Assembly: GCA_019775845.1 (NCBI GenBank)
Contig: JADQAV010000017.1
Location: forward strand, 558,001-622,000
Origin: Myrmaecium sp. VS I D KN 1
Taxonomy: Eukaryota; Ascomycota; Dothideomycetes; Valsariales; Valsariaceae
DNA: 64,000 bases
Direction: 5' to 3'
Part shown: positions 11,029-21,816 of the stretch, in pieces
Numbering within the stretch: the first letter of the stretch is position 1
Layout of the letters: every line of letters starts with the position of its first letter
The notes under the pieces: model-generated
The model's database searches: none
What the model was told of the DNA's origin: nothing
Seen by the model: only the letters and a program-made list of their open reading frames with translations
Program-made: the position numbers and the translations under genes

Positions 11029-12288
11029 AAAAGTCCGTTCGCCCATCAATGTTGACTTGAAGCGTTTGGATCGTTCTTCTTATAACGGCACGAAATGGCG
11101 GGTATCCATAGATCAGTGTGGGCGTTAAATCGTCAAAGGGCAAACTACGATTGGAACGGGAAATTGAGAAATCTTGCTCCTTCTCCTCTCCGTCTCCAGT
11201 CAGGGACGGCTCTTCCTTGCACTTTCGACGTGTTATAAGCTTCTTTTCTTTTTCCTTTCTTACGGGAGCTTTCAATACGCAAACGGGGAGGGATTATTTG
11301 CGGGTGATCTGTCATGGAGGATGAGGGCGGTTCTTCTATCTAACCGGATTTCTATGTATTAGAAAGAGAAAAATGAAATGAAATGACCTATGATCTGATC
11401 AGCTCTTCTTATACGTGATTTATGAACCCTTTTTTCCTGTTGATGGGGGGACAAATGAAATCGATCAACCGGGCCACCGCCGGCGGAGTTTGATGGATCC
11501 GGCAGAACTTCGGGGGATTCCTCTCTCTCTCACTCTGCCCTTGGACCCTGGACCGAAAAAAAGTTCGGAGGAACGACGACGACGACGGTGTGGAGAGAGA
11601 AGGTCGATAGTGAACTGTCGGACAGAGAAGAGAGCGCGGGCTTCCTACACAACCGTTGCCACCATCACGGAAGCTTCCGACTGACCGCATCGACGACAAG
11701 ACGATTTTCTGAGCTTTTTCCCCGCGCGCACATACGGCAGCGGACGCACGCATCATCATCGATCGACGGAGCTCTGCGGAACGCTTTCCCTACCTACTTC
11801 TTCTACTCTTCTACCTACGAAGCCTACCTAAGAAGCCTATCTGGCATACGGAATCCACCTGGCCTGCGGAACCTCACGTACGAACGGACGAGCGAGTCTA
11901 GGAGCGGATCACGAAGCTGTGGCCTGATCCATACGGCTTGAGCTCACGCTGCTCTGTTCTTGCGGATATACAGCTTACCTCTTTCTTTCCGCTGGCCTTC
12001 ACCGATCGCTATTCGCGTTGCCGATCGGACTCGCTCACGGCATATCCTTGCGCACGAGACGAGATTGGGTCTTTAGGCGGGCCGAAACGAGGGAAGGGCT
12101 TTCTTGAAGTGGAGCTAGGTCGTATACTTGCGGCCGGGTGTGGTTTATCTTGTGACGGTGTAGGACGCGACGAGACTACCGGACGGGACTGTGGCGCGCG
12201 CGTGAGGAGTGCGACACGATAAACCCGAGAAGGAGGAAGGAAGAAGGAGGAAATTCATATCATCGGATACGTAAGAGACGGGAAGAAA
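11029..12288. other. Intergenic region between gsdA and FAP7
   Basis: No gene is supported. The left part is the gsdA 3' flank. The right part should be the FAP7 promoter and leader. Three TACCTA motifs lie between 11791 and 11832. A purine-rich tract (GAAGGAGGAAGG) precedes the FAP7 start. Confidence 0.6.
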
Positions 12289-13133
12289 ATGCGGACGTCG
12301 CCGAACATCATCATCACGGGCACGCCAGGGGTGGGCAAGACGACGCACGCGGCCATGGTGGCGGCGGCGGCGGGGATGAAGCACCTCAGCGTGAACGAGC
12401 TGGCCAAGGACCGGGACTGCTACGACGGCTGGGACGAGGAGCTGGGGAGCTGGATCGTGGATGAGGATAAGGTATTAATTTTTTTTTTTCTCTCTTTTCT
12501 GGGGGGGCTGGCGCTGACTTTTTTTCTCCTTCCCTTCCCTAGCTCCTCGACGCCATGGAACCCGACCTGCTCGAGGGCGGGTGCGTGATCGACTGGCACG
12601 CCTGCGACCTCTTCCCGGAATCCTGGATCGACCTGGTGGTGGTGATCCGGTGCGAGAGCGGGCTGCTATACGAGCGGCTGGCGGCCCGGGGGTACGGCGG
12701 CCGCAAGCTGGAGGAGAACCTGGACGCGGAGATCATGCAGGTCCTCCTCGAGGAGGCCCGCGACGCGTACGACGAGGAGATCGTGGTGGAGCTGTACAGC
12801 GACGTGGTGGAGCAGGTCGAGGGCAACGTGGAGAAGGTGTGTAAGTGGGTCGAGGGTTGGCGCTTGGATCGGGCGGAGTTGGGGGATGAGGGGTGGGAGG
12901 ATGCGGTGGAGTGGCAGGGGTTTGAGGAGGAGGAGGATGAGGATGGTGTGGGTGGGGAGAGGAGGGCTGGTGGTGGTAAGAGGAGGGAGGATGAGGAGGA
13001 GGATGAGGAGGATGAGGATGATTTTATGGATGCGAGGGGTGGGCGGGGACGAGAAGGAGATGGAGAGGAGGATGAAGATGATGAGGATGAGGATAGTGAC
13101 GAGGAGATGTCGGATGGGAAGCGATGGAGATGA
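12289..13133 (+). CDS. FAP7: Adenylate kinase 6 / FAP7-type ribosome maturation NTPase
   Basis: Two exons, 12289-12471 and 12543-13133, give 257 aa. The P-loop GTPGVGKTT lies at about residues 9-17. It is followed by HLSVNELAKD, GGCVIDWHACDLFPE and RCESGLLYERLAARGY, all typical of the AK6/hCINAP/Fap7 family, which acts in the last step of 18S rRNA maturation with uS11. Family members are usually about 170-200 aa. Here the folded part ends near residue 185 and about 70 more residues follow, nearly all Glu, Asp, Gly and Arg. Codon use shifts sharply to GAG/GAT/GGG in that tail. The intron contains a T-run right after the donor. The start gives a normal P-loop spacing. Confidence 0.93.
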
Positions 13134-13502
13134 GTCAGGCTTCTTTTTTCGGTTTTTATTCTTCTTCCTCTGTCCTCTTGGTTTTCATTCCATCACACAT
13201 GAACTGGCGTTTGCATGATTCGATCTCATCCGATTCTCCTGTTCATCGTTTGCCAAAAAAAGAAGCTGGGAAGAGAGGGGCTTTGGATCTAGTTTTCTTT
13301 TTCTCCCTTTCTTTCCCTCTGGCTTGTTTTACTAGGGCACTTATTGGCATCTATCAAGGACCCCTTTCTATCTATATAAACACCAAAGGCGGGAAGGTGT
13401 ACGTCTATGACTCCTCAAGCATATCCCGACCCCTAAGGAACAAAGCTTTTCTCTAGTCTCTCATCAAATCCCGCTTCCCTTCCCTCTCATCCCCTCCCCC
13501 CT
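13134..13502. other. Short convergent 3' region
   Basis: 3' flanks of FAP7 and ITPA. It is T-rich on the left and C/T-rich on the right. A TATATAAA-like stretch near 13374-13381 has no gene to serve as a promoter, so it is more likely A/T-rich 3' processing sequence. Confidence 0.5.
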
Positions 13503-14570
13503 TCAATCCTCCCTCCCACCCTCCACCCTCCCCGCCAACCACTCCGTCAACTTCCGCAGCGCCCGGCCGCGGTGCGACACCGCGTTCTTCTCCGGCTTCG
13601 GCATCTCGGCGTAGGTGCGGGGCGGTCCACCGCTGGTCCCATCCGCGGGGGTGGGCGTGTACTCGAAGCATGAGTCCCAACCTAGAGTGGAGGAATTTGT
13701 CAGAGCGATTTGGTCGGGGATTCTTGGGAGGGGATCATGACGTACCAAAATTCGTGGGACCGCGGGAGGGCACGAGTTTACCCTGTGTGTGTGACGGGGG
13801 TTAGCTAGCTAGCTAGCTGAAGGAAAAAGGGGGAAGAGAGAGGAAAAGGGGAGGCGTACGTCGGTCCGCCCTTGGAAGAGAAGCACGTCCTTCCCCGGCC
13901 CCTCGCAGTAGCCGAAGGTGCAGACGGCTTGGATGGACTTGTCGGCGAAGCCGTCGAGCATCTTGTGTAGGTCCTGCGGCCCGAGCGCTTGGAGGAACCA
14001 TTTGCTGTTTTTTTGAGGGGCGGGGATGGGTGTTAGTGCCAGCTTTTTTATTTTCTGATTCTTTTGTTTTTGGTGGAAGGTTGAGGTGGACGTACATGTA
14101 TGGACCGGGCAGGTCGTTCATGGCTTTGAAGCAGAGGCAGGTGTCTTCGACGAGGACGGGGCCGCCGACCTGTGGGGGGGAGGGGGTCGAGGTTATTATG
14201 TTGAACTGGGAAGTTTGCTTTTCTTCTTCTTCTTTTTCTTCTTGCTTGACTGATTTGATATTCTTCTTTTTGTGGAAATGACAATGAAAAGAGAGAGACG
14301 AGAGAGAGTAAAAAAAGAAAGAAAGAAAAAAAAATAGAGAAATAGAAAGAAGAAAGACCCAATCAAGAAAACAGATGAACATACAATCTCAGCAGCCCTC
14401 TTACACTTGTCCACCGTGACCTCTTCCACCGTGCCCTGGATCTCCAGCAGGTCGAGCGGCTGCGTCTTGAGCTCGATGGGGACGTCGCCGAGGATGGCCC
14501 GGACCTCGGCCAGCTTGTTGGCGTTGCCGGTGATGAAGTTGAGCTCGGTGGGCGGTGGTGGGGGTGCCAT
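13503..14570 (-). CDS. HAM1: Inosine triphosphate pyrophosphatase (ITPA/HAM1)
   Basis: Five exons on the minus strand: 14570-14385, 14169-14096, 14004-13860, 13782-13746 and 13681-13503. They join to 206 aa. It hydrolyses ITP, dITP and XTP to monophosphates, keeping deaminated purines out of DNA and RNA. Hallmarks in order are [12 protein letters not shown] near the start, [45 protein letters not shown], and [17 protein letters not shown] near the end. Length matches the family. Intron 1 is long (about 215 nt) and contains A/T-rich repeats. Donors are GTATGT, GTACGT, GTACGC and GTACGT. The start adds a proline run (MAPPPPPTE) before the conserved fold. Confidence 0.94.
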
Positions 14571-14975
14571 AGTGAATGAGGGAATGTGTTGTTTATAGGG
14601 ATCTATAAGAGAATGACAATGGGTACGGGAGATTTATGTATAAGGAGGGTGGGTTGGTGGTGACTCTTTGAGGGGGTGTGTGGTGTATTAGGATGGGGTG
14701 GGCGAAGACTTGCTTGGCGGTGGGCTTTTTGGTGTGGATAGGGGGAAGTGGAGGACTCCACTACAGCTTGATAGAGTGAGCTTCCTCTATTCACAACTTA
14801 TTCCTTTCTTCCCACGGTTCTCTTCTCGTTTCGAAGTCCTCTAAAAAGAACATCGATTTACCGTCTCCATTCAGATTCAAAACATTTCCTCCAGTTTCAT
14901 TCCCATGTCTTGAAACCGCGTCTTTTTCATTCCCGTTCTGTTCTTCCTGTTCTGTTTCCAATCTCTCAGCCAGCC
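14571..14975. promoter_or_regulatory. Divergent promoter region, ITPA and P450-like gene
   Basis: 405 bases between two opposing start codons must hold both promoters and leaders. It is GT-rich near ITPA and CT-rich near the P450-like gene. No clear TATA box or factor site stands out. Confidence 0.5.
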
Positions 14976-16904
14976 ATGCCGGCCTACCAACCCCTCTTCA
15001 TCGCGCTCAACAACTCCAACGCCTTCGTCAAGCACCTCACCGCCCCTCTGCTCACCCTCCTCTTCTACTCTCCCCTCGTCCTGCTCGCCAGCCACTACTT
15101 CGGCTTCACTTCCAGCCTTCCCCTCGACTCCATCCGGAACTACTCTCCCGCTCGCCTTCTATCGGCGGTGCTGCCCTACCTCGCCGCCGCAGTCGCAGTA
15201 TGCCTTGCCACGAGGTTTCTAAGCGGCTCTCGCGCTGCTGAAGAGGAGGTTGCGCCTGGTACTCCCCGGAGGATCCCCGCTCCACCGTACTGGATTCCTG
15301 GACTGGGCAGCTTGCCCGAGTTTCTGCTGCGAGAGAGAAGCACGTTGGAGGGCGGAAGGTATGTCTCTTGAGTTCCCGGTAGGGACGGTCAACTGACTGT
15401 TATTCACATCCAGAGATGCCTCTCCACACGGCATCTTCGCCCTCAACCTCGCCGGACGCCGGCACAATATCGTCACTTCGCCCTCTCTGATCCGAGCAAC
15501 CTTGGCCAAGGCGGAACGAGAGGAACCATGCACCTTGATTGACGCCAATCTTCCAACTATCCTGCACCGAGTCTATGGCCTCCCTCCGAGCCAACAGATG
15601 CAGATCCGCCAGATCATCTCCTCAACGGAGGATCTCCGCCCGGAAGCCCTCCAGAAGCATCTGGAGGATCTCGTTCCCCTATTCCTCAAGCGATTGGAAG
15701 AGAACCTGCCTCACCTAGTCACCTTCATGGCCAGCCCAGTAGATCAGATGCCGTGGGAGCGCGCGACCACCGTGACCGTCTCCAAGACGAACGACGAAGT
15801 CACCATCGACCTACCGTAAGCCCCCTCCCCTCAACCTATGCCGCAGCACAACCCCTAACCCATCTCCGCTCTAGCACCCTCCTCCGCGAATTCATCGGTC
15901 ACACCTTCCTCCCCATCCTCCTCGGCACCACCCACCTCGACAACCACCCCAGCATCCCCACCGACCTCGCCACCCTGAGCAACTCCTTCCACGCCCTCGC
16001 CACCGGCCTCCCCCGCTGGCTTCCCCTCCCCGGTCTCGTCCCCGCCCACCTCGCCCGCCGCCACCTGCTCACCCACCTGACCACACCCCCCACCGACCCA
16101 CCCTCCCCCCTCCTCCCGCTCCTCCACTCCACCCTCCCACGCCCCCTCCACACCCCCCTCACCCTCACCCTCCTGCACACCCTCCTCACCCCCCTCAGCA
16201 CCCTCACCACCCGCACCGTCCTCCACCTCCTCTCCAACCCATCTCCTCTGCGCACCCAAACCCATCCCCACGCCACCCCCAGCCAACCCGCCCCCGCCAT
16301 CTCCCCCCTCTTCCCCGAACCCCCGCGTCTCACCTTCCATCCCCGAGGCCCATCGGGCCCCGCCGCCGTCGCGGCTGAGCAACTTCGCCGCACACCGCTC
16401 CTGCGCCGCGCTCTCATGCGCGCGGCAGCCGAGGATGATGCGGATGCGGATGGCGGGAGCGGGATGTGGCGGACGTTCCGCGTGGAGAGGGATACGGTGC
16501 TGGCCGCTGGGAAGGAGGAGGAGGCGAAGGAGGGGAAGGATAGCTTCGTACTTGGAAGGGGGGAGTTCGTGAGCCTTGTGCCTGGAATGGCGGAAGCGGA
16601 CGCGGCAGCGGCAGATGACGTGGATGCGGAGCCGGAAGATCAACCTCTAGAGCTCCCGCTCACCGCGCTGCTAGACGACGTCCTGCGGCGTGGCGACGGG
16701 AGGCTGGCTGCGGCGGCGGTGGTGCAGCGTTGTGTGGCGGCGGCGGTGGTGGGGGTGTTGCAGCTTTGGGATGTGGATGTGCTGGATTCAGGCTCTGATG
16801 GGAAGGGGTTGGGGGGATGGGGGAAGGGGGGGAGGGTGAGGCTGAGGAGGAGGAAGTTGGAGGGGTTGGAGGGTGAGGGTGAGGAGGAGGAGGAGGAACC
16901 TTAA
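14976..16904 (+). CDS. Cytochrome P450-like protein with degenerate heme region
   Basis: Exons 14976-15358, 15414-15815 and 15875-16904 give about 604 aa. An N-terminal hydrophobic part (LLTLLFYSPLVLLASHYFG and LLSAVLPYLAAAVAV) looks like a membrane anchor. Then PYWIPGLGSLPEFLLRE, SPHGIFALNLAGRRHNIV, FMASPVDQMPWERAT and LPRWLPLPGL follow the order of a fungal P450 family. The rest departs from it. The I-helix region is a Leu/Thr/Pro-rich low-complexity stretch, no ExxR pair is visible, and the heme loop FxxGxxxCxG is absent. A segment VVQRCVAAAVVGVLQLWDVDVL resembles the helix after that loop, but its Cys is not in the right place. The tail is basic and acidic low complexity. I infer a non-catalytic P450 relative. 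An unrecognised intron or assembly error in exon 3 is the alternative. Confidence 0.65.
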
Positions 16905-17563
16905 GGGGTTGGTGTGGAGTTTGGAGGGGGAGATGTGCATCGGGAAGGAAGGAAGGAGGGGAAGGGAAAGGGGAGGGATTGCTGTCATGCCATGTAAACA
17001 TCGTAGTAGTAGTGGCAGGAGTCGTGGCGGTAGTGGTGGTAAGGAAGTGAGTACTTCGCTCTATCAGAAGAGAGAAGAAGAAAACAAATAGAAAAAAATG
17101 AGAAATCCGATCAAATACCAATACCAATATCAATACCAATACCAATACCACTCCTAATCCTAACCCTAATCCCGCATTACTCGCTCTCCATTCAACCCCC
17201 CTGGAAAACTGAATATATATATCGTGTCATCATATCTAACGCTGATTGAAAAAGAAGAAGAAAAATGAATGGAAAAAAGGGAAACCCCGAAAAACAAAAG
17301 ACCCATCAACTCGACGACCTGTTCACCAGCCAATTAGTCCATCCATCCTCGAAAGTATTCGCTTGCTCATGGCTTCGTTCATTCATCATTTCCCCATCCC
17401 ATCCCGTGAAAGTAATAATCCCCCCAATTGCCCGAACCCATCCCATCCCATTGCACGATGAACCTAAACCCAAACCCCAAATCCCAAGCCCCAAACCCGA
17501 AAAGAAGAAGAAGAAGAAGTAAAAATAGAGAAATAAAAGAAGTCCTCCCCCCAAGAACCCCCA
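16905..17563. other. Convergent intergenic region with TACCAA repeat
   Basis: 3' flanks of the P450-like gene and the MATH/RING gene. A TACCAA/TATCAA hexanucleotide repeat lies at about 17114-17150, followed by one telomere-like unit (TAACCCTAAT) at 17161-17170, too short to be a telomere relic. The rest is A- and C-rich. No gene is seen. Confidence 0.55.
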
Positions 17564-20500
17564 TCACACATCCCCAACATAAAACAACTTCACCGCCGCC
17601 ACCACCTTCCGGCGACACACGGGGCACACCTCCAACCGGCGCGCACACTCCAAGCACGCCAGCACGTGCCCGCAATCCACGAACGCCGCCTCCGCCGGCT
17701 CCTCCCAGCACACCCGACACAGCGGCTCCGCATGCTGCGCGGCGCGCCAGCGCGTGACGCCGGCCCCGAACCGGCGACCGCGGCGCCAGCCGCCCGCGTA
17801 CGCGTTGCCCGTCGCCGCCTCGACGAACGTGCCCGCGCCGTCCTGAAGGTCGGCGCGCCAGGCGCCGTCGTACGTGTCGCCGTTGCGGCGGACGAGGTGG
17901 CCGGCGTCGCCGTGCCGGAGCCCCAGGCGGAACCCGCCCGTGTACGTGGAACCGTCGTCGAGCGCGAGCAAGGTGCCCTGGCCGTGGCGGTGGCCGCCGT
18001 GCGCGAGCCCGCCTGCGTACCGCGACGTGCCGAAGTAGGCGAGCACGAAGTGTGGGCCTGCGGTGCGGTGGGGGAAGTTGCGCGCGTGCATGTGCGCGGC
18101 GAGGAAGTCGGCGAGCGAGGCGAGGCCGGCGCGGTCCGCGAGCGCGTCCGGGTCGGCGGAGGGTCGGCAGAGCACGATCACGCTGCCGTGCGTGAGGTCG
18201 TTCGTGGTGAAGGAGCGGTGGAGGCGGAGTTCGGGGGTGCGAGGGGAGGCCAGGTCGTCTTCCAGGTGGCCTTTGAGCGTCGATATCGCGGAGTCGGGCA
18301 GGTTGAGGAGGGGGAGGAGGACATCCCTAAGGTGGGAAGCGCGGTTGACGAGGTGGCCGCCCCGACTCTCGAGCGTCTGGGCGTCGGCATCGAAGTATTT
18401 GAGGAAGACAAAGATGTTCTCGTCCTGTGGCGGCGGAGCCGGTGGCGGCGGAGCAGTCTCAAGGATGGAACGGTGGTGAGGTGGATCTTCGGGCTCGCTC
18501 ACCCTCATCTCTGCATCAAGCGGCGGCGGTGGTGGTGGCGGCGGCGGAGGTGGCGGCGGGAGTTCTGCCGCTCCCGCCTCCGCTTGCGCCTCATCCCCAT
18601 CCTGCCCACTCATCGGCGTATCCTCCACGGTCGTCGTCCCAGACGGCGTAGTCCAATCGACCTCCGGCGACGGCGAGAGCTCCGCGTCCGGCGGGACGAG
18701 GTGGAGCCAGATGCGGAACCGGTGCGGGCGATCGCCGAACAGGCCGGCGACCGTCCAGTGTGCGTCGGGGAACTCGGCCGGATCGATGAACCGCGGCCGA
18801 AGCACGCTGCCCTCCCACACGTTCAAGAACCAGAACCGGCATTGGCGCGGCGACAAGATGGCGCCCACGGGCAGCCGCTCGGCCAGCCGCTCGCCCAGCA
18901 TCCACCGGACCTCCTCAAGCCTGTCCCGCCCCCGGAGCCGGACGGTAAAGGTGTGTTCCCCTCGCAACGCCGCCTCGTCAAACGGGTCGAGCGTGCCGGG
19001 CCCGCGGTGCTGTCGGAACACCTCGCTGCGATGGACGAGGACGTCGTAAGTCCAATCGGCGTACTGGGCTGCGGCCTGCACGTCGTAACCGCCCAAGTCG
19101 GGCCGGGGCAGGGCCGTGAACGACTGCAGCTCGCGCTTGACCGCCTCATCCGCCAGCCACGTCGGCAGCTCCCATTTCTCCTCGGTCCGCCCGTCGAACG
19201 CCCACGCGGCGAGGGCGAACCGCACGTAGACGGCCACGTGCGCAACGGCGTCGCTCCGCGCCTGTGGGGTCTGAGGGTCGTGGACGCGGGCGGCCTGCAA
19301 CTGCGTCAGGCGCCGGACATGGTTGTCGCCTCTGCCGTCGAAATAGGTGTACCACGCCGTGCCCGGGCCCCAGGGACGCACGACGGCGGTGTAGTAGCCC
19401 GACTCCAGATCGCCCTCGTGGCTGACGTACCCGAGCAGCACGTATCCTAATCCGCCCACCATTAGATGGTCGTCGAGCTTCACCCGCTGATTCAGCTTCG
19501 TCCACGCGCGCGTTTTCTCGTTGAACTCTTGCCGATCCAGCTCGATGGTCAAAACGTGGGGATCCTTGTCCAAAAAATGGGAGTCCTCAGGGTGGCCTTC
19601 CAGGGGCATCTTCCGGACCGCCTCCTGGAGGCTCTGACAACCCTTGATCGGGACCCGCGATTGCGGGTAGACGGTCCCCGAGAAGGTGCCCAAGACGTGG
19701 GCCAGCTCGGTCGCATGCGGCGTGCCCCGCAGCTCATCCTCCATCTTCTCAATCAGCATCTGCCAGATCTCCACGACGCCGATCGTCGACAGGTTCGTGC
19801 CGATCCCGTGCCACTCCAGCGCGCGGACGATGTCATATAGGCTCACGAGGTCGCGCGGCTCCCCCATGCCCAGGCGACGGGGGTTCCGCAGCCGGTAGAG
19901 CGTCATTTGTAGGGCCATGACCAGCTGCCACGGCCGGCGGTACGGCTGCGTGGCGTGATAGGGCAGTCGGATGTCGTAGAGGAACTGGCGGAACGGCTTC
20001 ATGTGCATCAGCATGGCGATGGCGGCGATGAAGCTGCCGCCGAATCGGTAGCCCGGGCATTCCATCGTCGAGATCCCCTGCAAGCCTGTCATTGCCAGGT
20101 TGCTCCACCGGTTGCTGAAGGGACCCGAGTGCTCGTACAGGCAGTTGGTCTCGTCCTCGATGGTTCGGATATAGGCGGTGAAGGCGAGCGTGTCGTTGCG
20201 CAGCATCGCCTGCCGCTGTCCGCGCTGGCGACGATGGATCTCGTAGTGGGGCCCGTAGAAGCGCGTCCAGCCCCAGTCCGGCGAGTTCACGCAGAACCGA
20301 TGGAGGCCGGAATCGTAGTGGTTGACCGTAGGCGCGTTCGGATTGTAGAGGAGGACCGAGATCTGTGCCGCCACGCTCTTGCGCTTCGGAATCGGCTTCG
20401 TGTCAAGCAGGGGGAGCGGAGTCTCCTGGTAGGCCTCGAAGGTTTTCTTCGTACCGTCGCTCGATTCGGCGGGCTTCCCTGTTGTCGAGATACCTTTGGT

Positions 20501-21816
20501 TTGTCCATTCCCTTGCGGCTCCGCCCCCGCCTCCGCATCCCCCAGGCTGACGCACTCCACATAAACGCTCAGATAATCCGTCCCGTTGCCGCGAGGGTAG
20601 AGCTTGATCCGCCAGTCGTAGCCGCCGATGTTCACTGTCGGGGATCGCATCAGGAGTTGTCGGTTCGGATTCTGCTTGGTGCCGTTGTACTTGATCGCCC
20701 ACTCGAGCCGGCCGCTGGCGGCCGGGCGGTAATCCGGGTCGTCGAGCGGGACGAACGTCTTCTTCTCCCAATACTCATCTAGCAAACGTTTGCATATCAG
20801 TTTCCGCGCTGCTGAAGTAATAAAAGGACAATCACACGATATGATGACTTACGATCAAAAGCGGACGTCTCTCCATACCGCTCAATCTCCCTCAACTCCT
20901 CCTCCTCCGGCACCGACAAGTCTTCCCGAATCGGAAGCCAGCGATAAACCATATCATCATCATCATCATCATCATCATCCTCCGAGGACGACCCCTCCGG
21001 CACAAAGGACGACCGCGCCGGCGAGGCAATCGGCGGCTGAACCTGGGACAAGCCGTCCGTCGACGCCGCGGCGACCGTCTCCGGGATGATAGTGGCAGGC
21101 ACTGCTCTCACCAGGTACAATGCTGGCGGCGGAGGCGGCGGGGGCGGCAGCGTTGGGGCTGCTGGGTGGATAACGCCGGCACCCTGCGACGGCGGCGGCG
21201 GAGGAGGTGGTGGTGGTGGTGGTGGTGGGGGCGCGCGGACGTTCCCACTAGGCGTTACGCCGTCGTCGTTGCCCCCACCGGCGCCGGCCTGCGTCCCGTC
21301 CGGCGTGGTGTCCATCACGTCCTCGCCTGCTGTGCTGTCCACCGCAGCGTCGTGCTGCTGATGCTGATACTGATACTGATAATGTTGTTCTTCTCGCTCA
21401 CTCGACAGCACCTCCGTAATCTCTAAATGTTCCGCATCCGTGTCTCTGTGGGCGGCGTTTCGGTCGTGGTTCTGGCCTTGCGCAGCGACGTCGGCGGGGG
21501 AGGTGCTGTGGGTAGTGATGATGGTGGTGGTGGTGGTGGTGGTGGTGGTGGTGGTGGTGTTGTAGTCGTTTGCAGTACTCGTCGAGGTGCCGCTCATCTC
21601 GCAATCTTCTTCGGGAGGCGGAGCAGCAGGCACGACCGGGGAAGCCTGATCTCGAGGCGTGTGTGCATGCAGGTGCGACGACGATGACGATGGAGCGAAG
21701 GATGAAGGAGAGGAAGGAAGGTGAGGAGGAGGAAGAGGAGGAGGAGGGCTGGGCGAGCGCGTTGCGAAGAGCAGCGGCGGCGGCTCGACGGTCGGTGAGC
21801 CGGTTGTCACACTCAT
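17564..21816 (-). CDS. MATH / pseudo-USP / USP7-type UBL / MORN / RING protein
   Basis: Exons 21816-20853 and 20778-17564 join across a 74-nt intron (GTAAGT...TAG) to 1392 aa. The first about 300 residues are disordered, with poly-Thr, two poly-Pro runs and an Asp9 run. A MATH domain covers about 345-530. A USP7/UBP15-like peptidase domain covers about 550-830, but the Cys-box position (about 569) reads YRFGGSFIAAIA with no Cys, and the His box reads ESGYYTAVVRP (about 783), where USP7 has GGHYVVY. A USP7-type ICP0-binding ubiquitin-like domain begins IFVFLKYFDADAQTL (near 1075). About four MORN-like repeats (YxGxxxxGxxHGxG) and a C3HC4-type RING (CRVCWEE...CGHVLACLEC...CPVC, 1342-1378) end the protein. 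I infer a ubiquitin ligase that recognises partners through MATH and a dead USP fold. Partners and location are unknown. Confidence 0.87.
20975..21560 (-). repeat. Amino-acid run cluster in the MATH/RING protein N-terminus
   Basis: Trinucleotide runs code for Asp (ATC on the plus strand, near 20955-20980), two proline runs (near 21127-21150 and 21186-21235) and a threonine run (GGT/GTG on the plus strand, 21517-21560). All are in frame with exon 1. Confidence 0.75.

Noticed and set aside
17155-17172. Telomere-like TAACCCTAAT
   Set aside because: Only one unit beside a TACCAA repeat, so it is probably chance.
17666-19450. 594-codon open frame on the plus strand
   Set aside because: Opposite the MATH/RING gene. 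The minus-strand frame carries the domains and the stop codon context.
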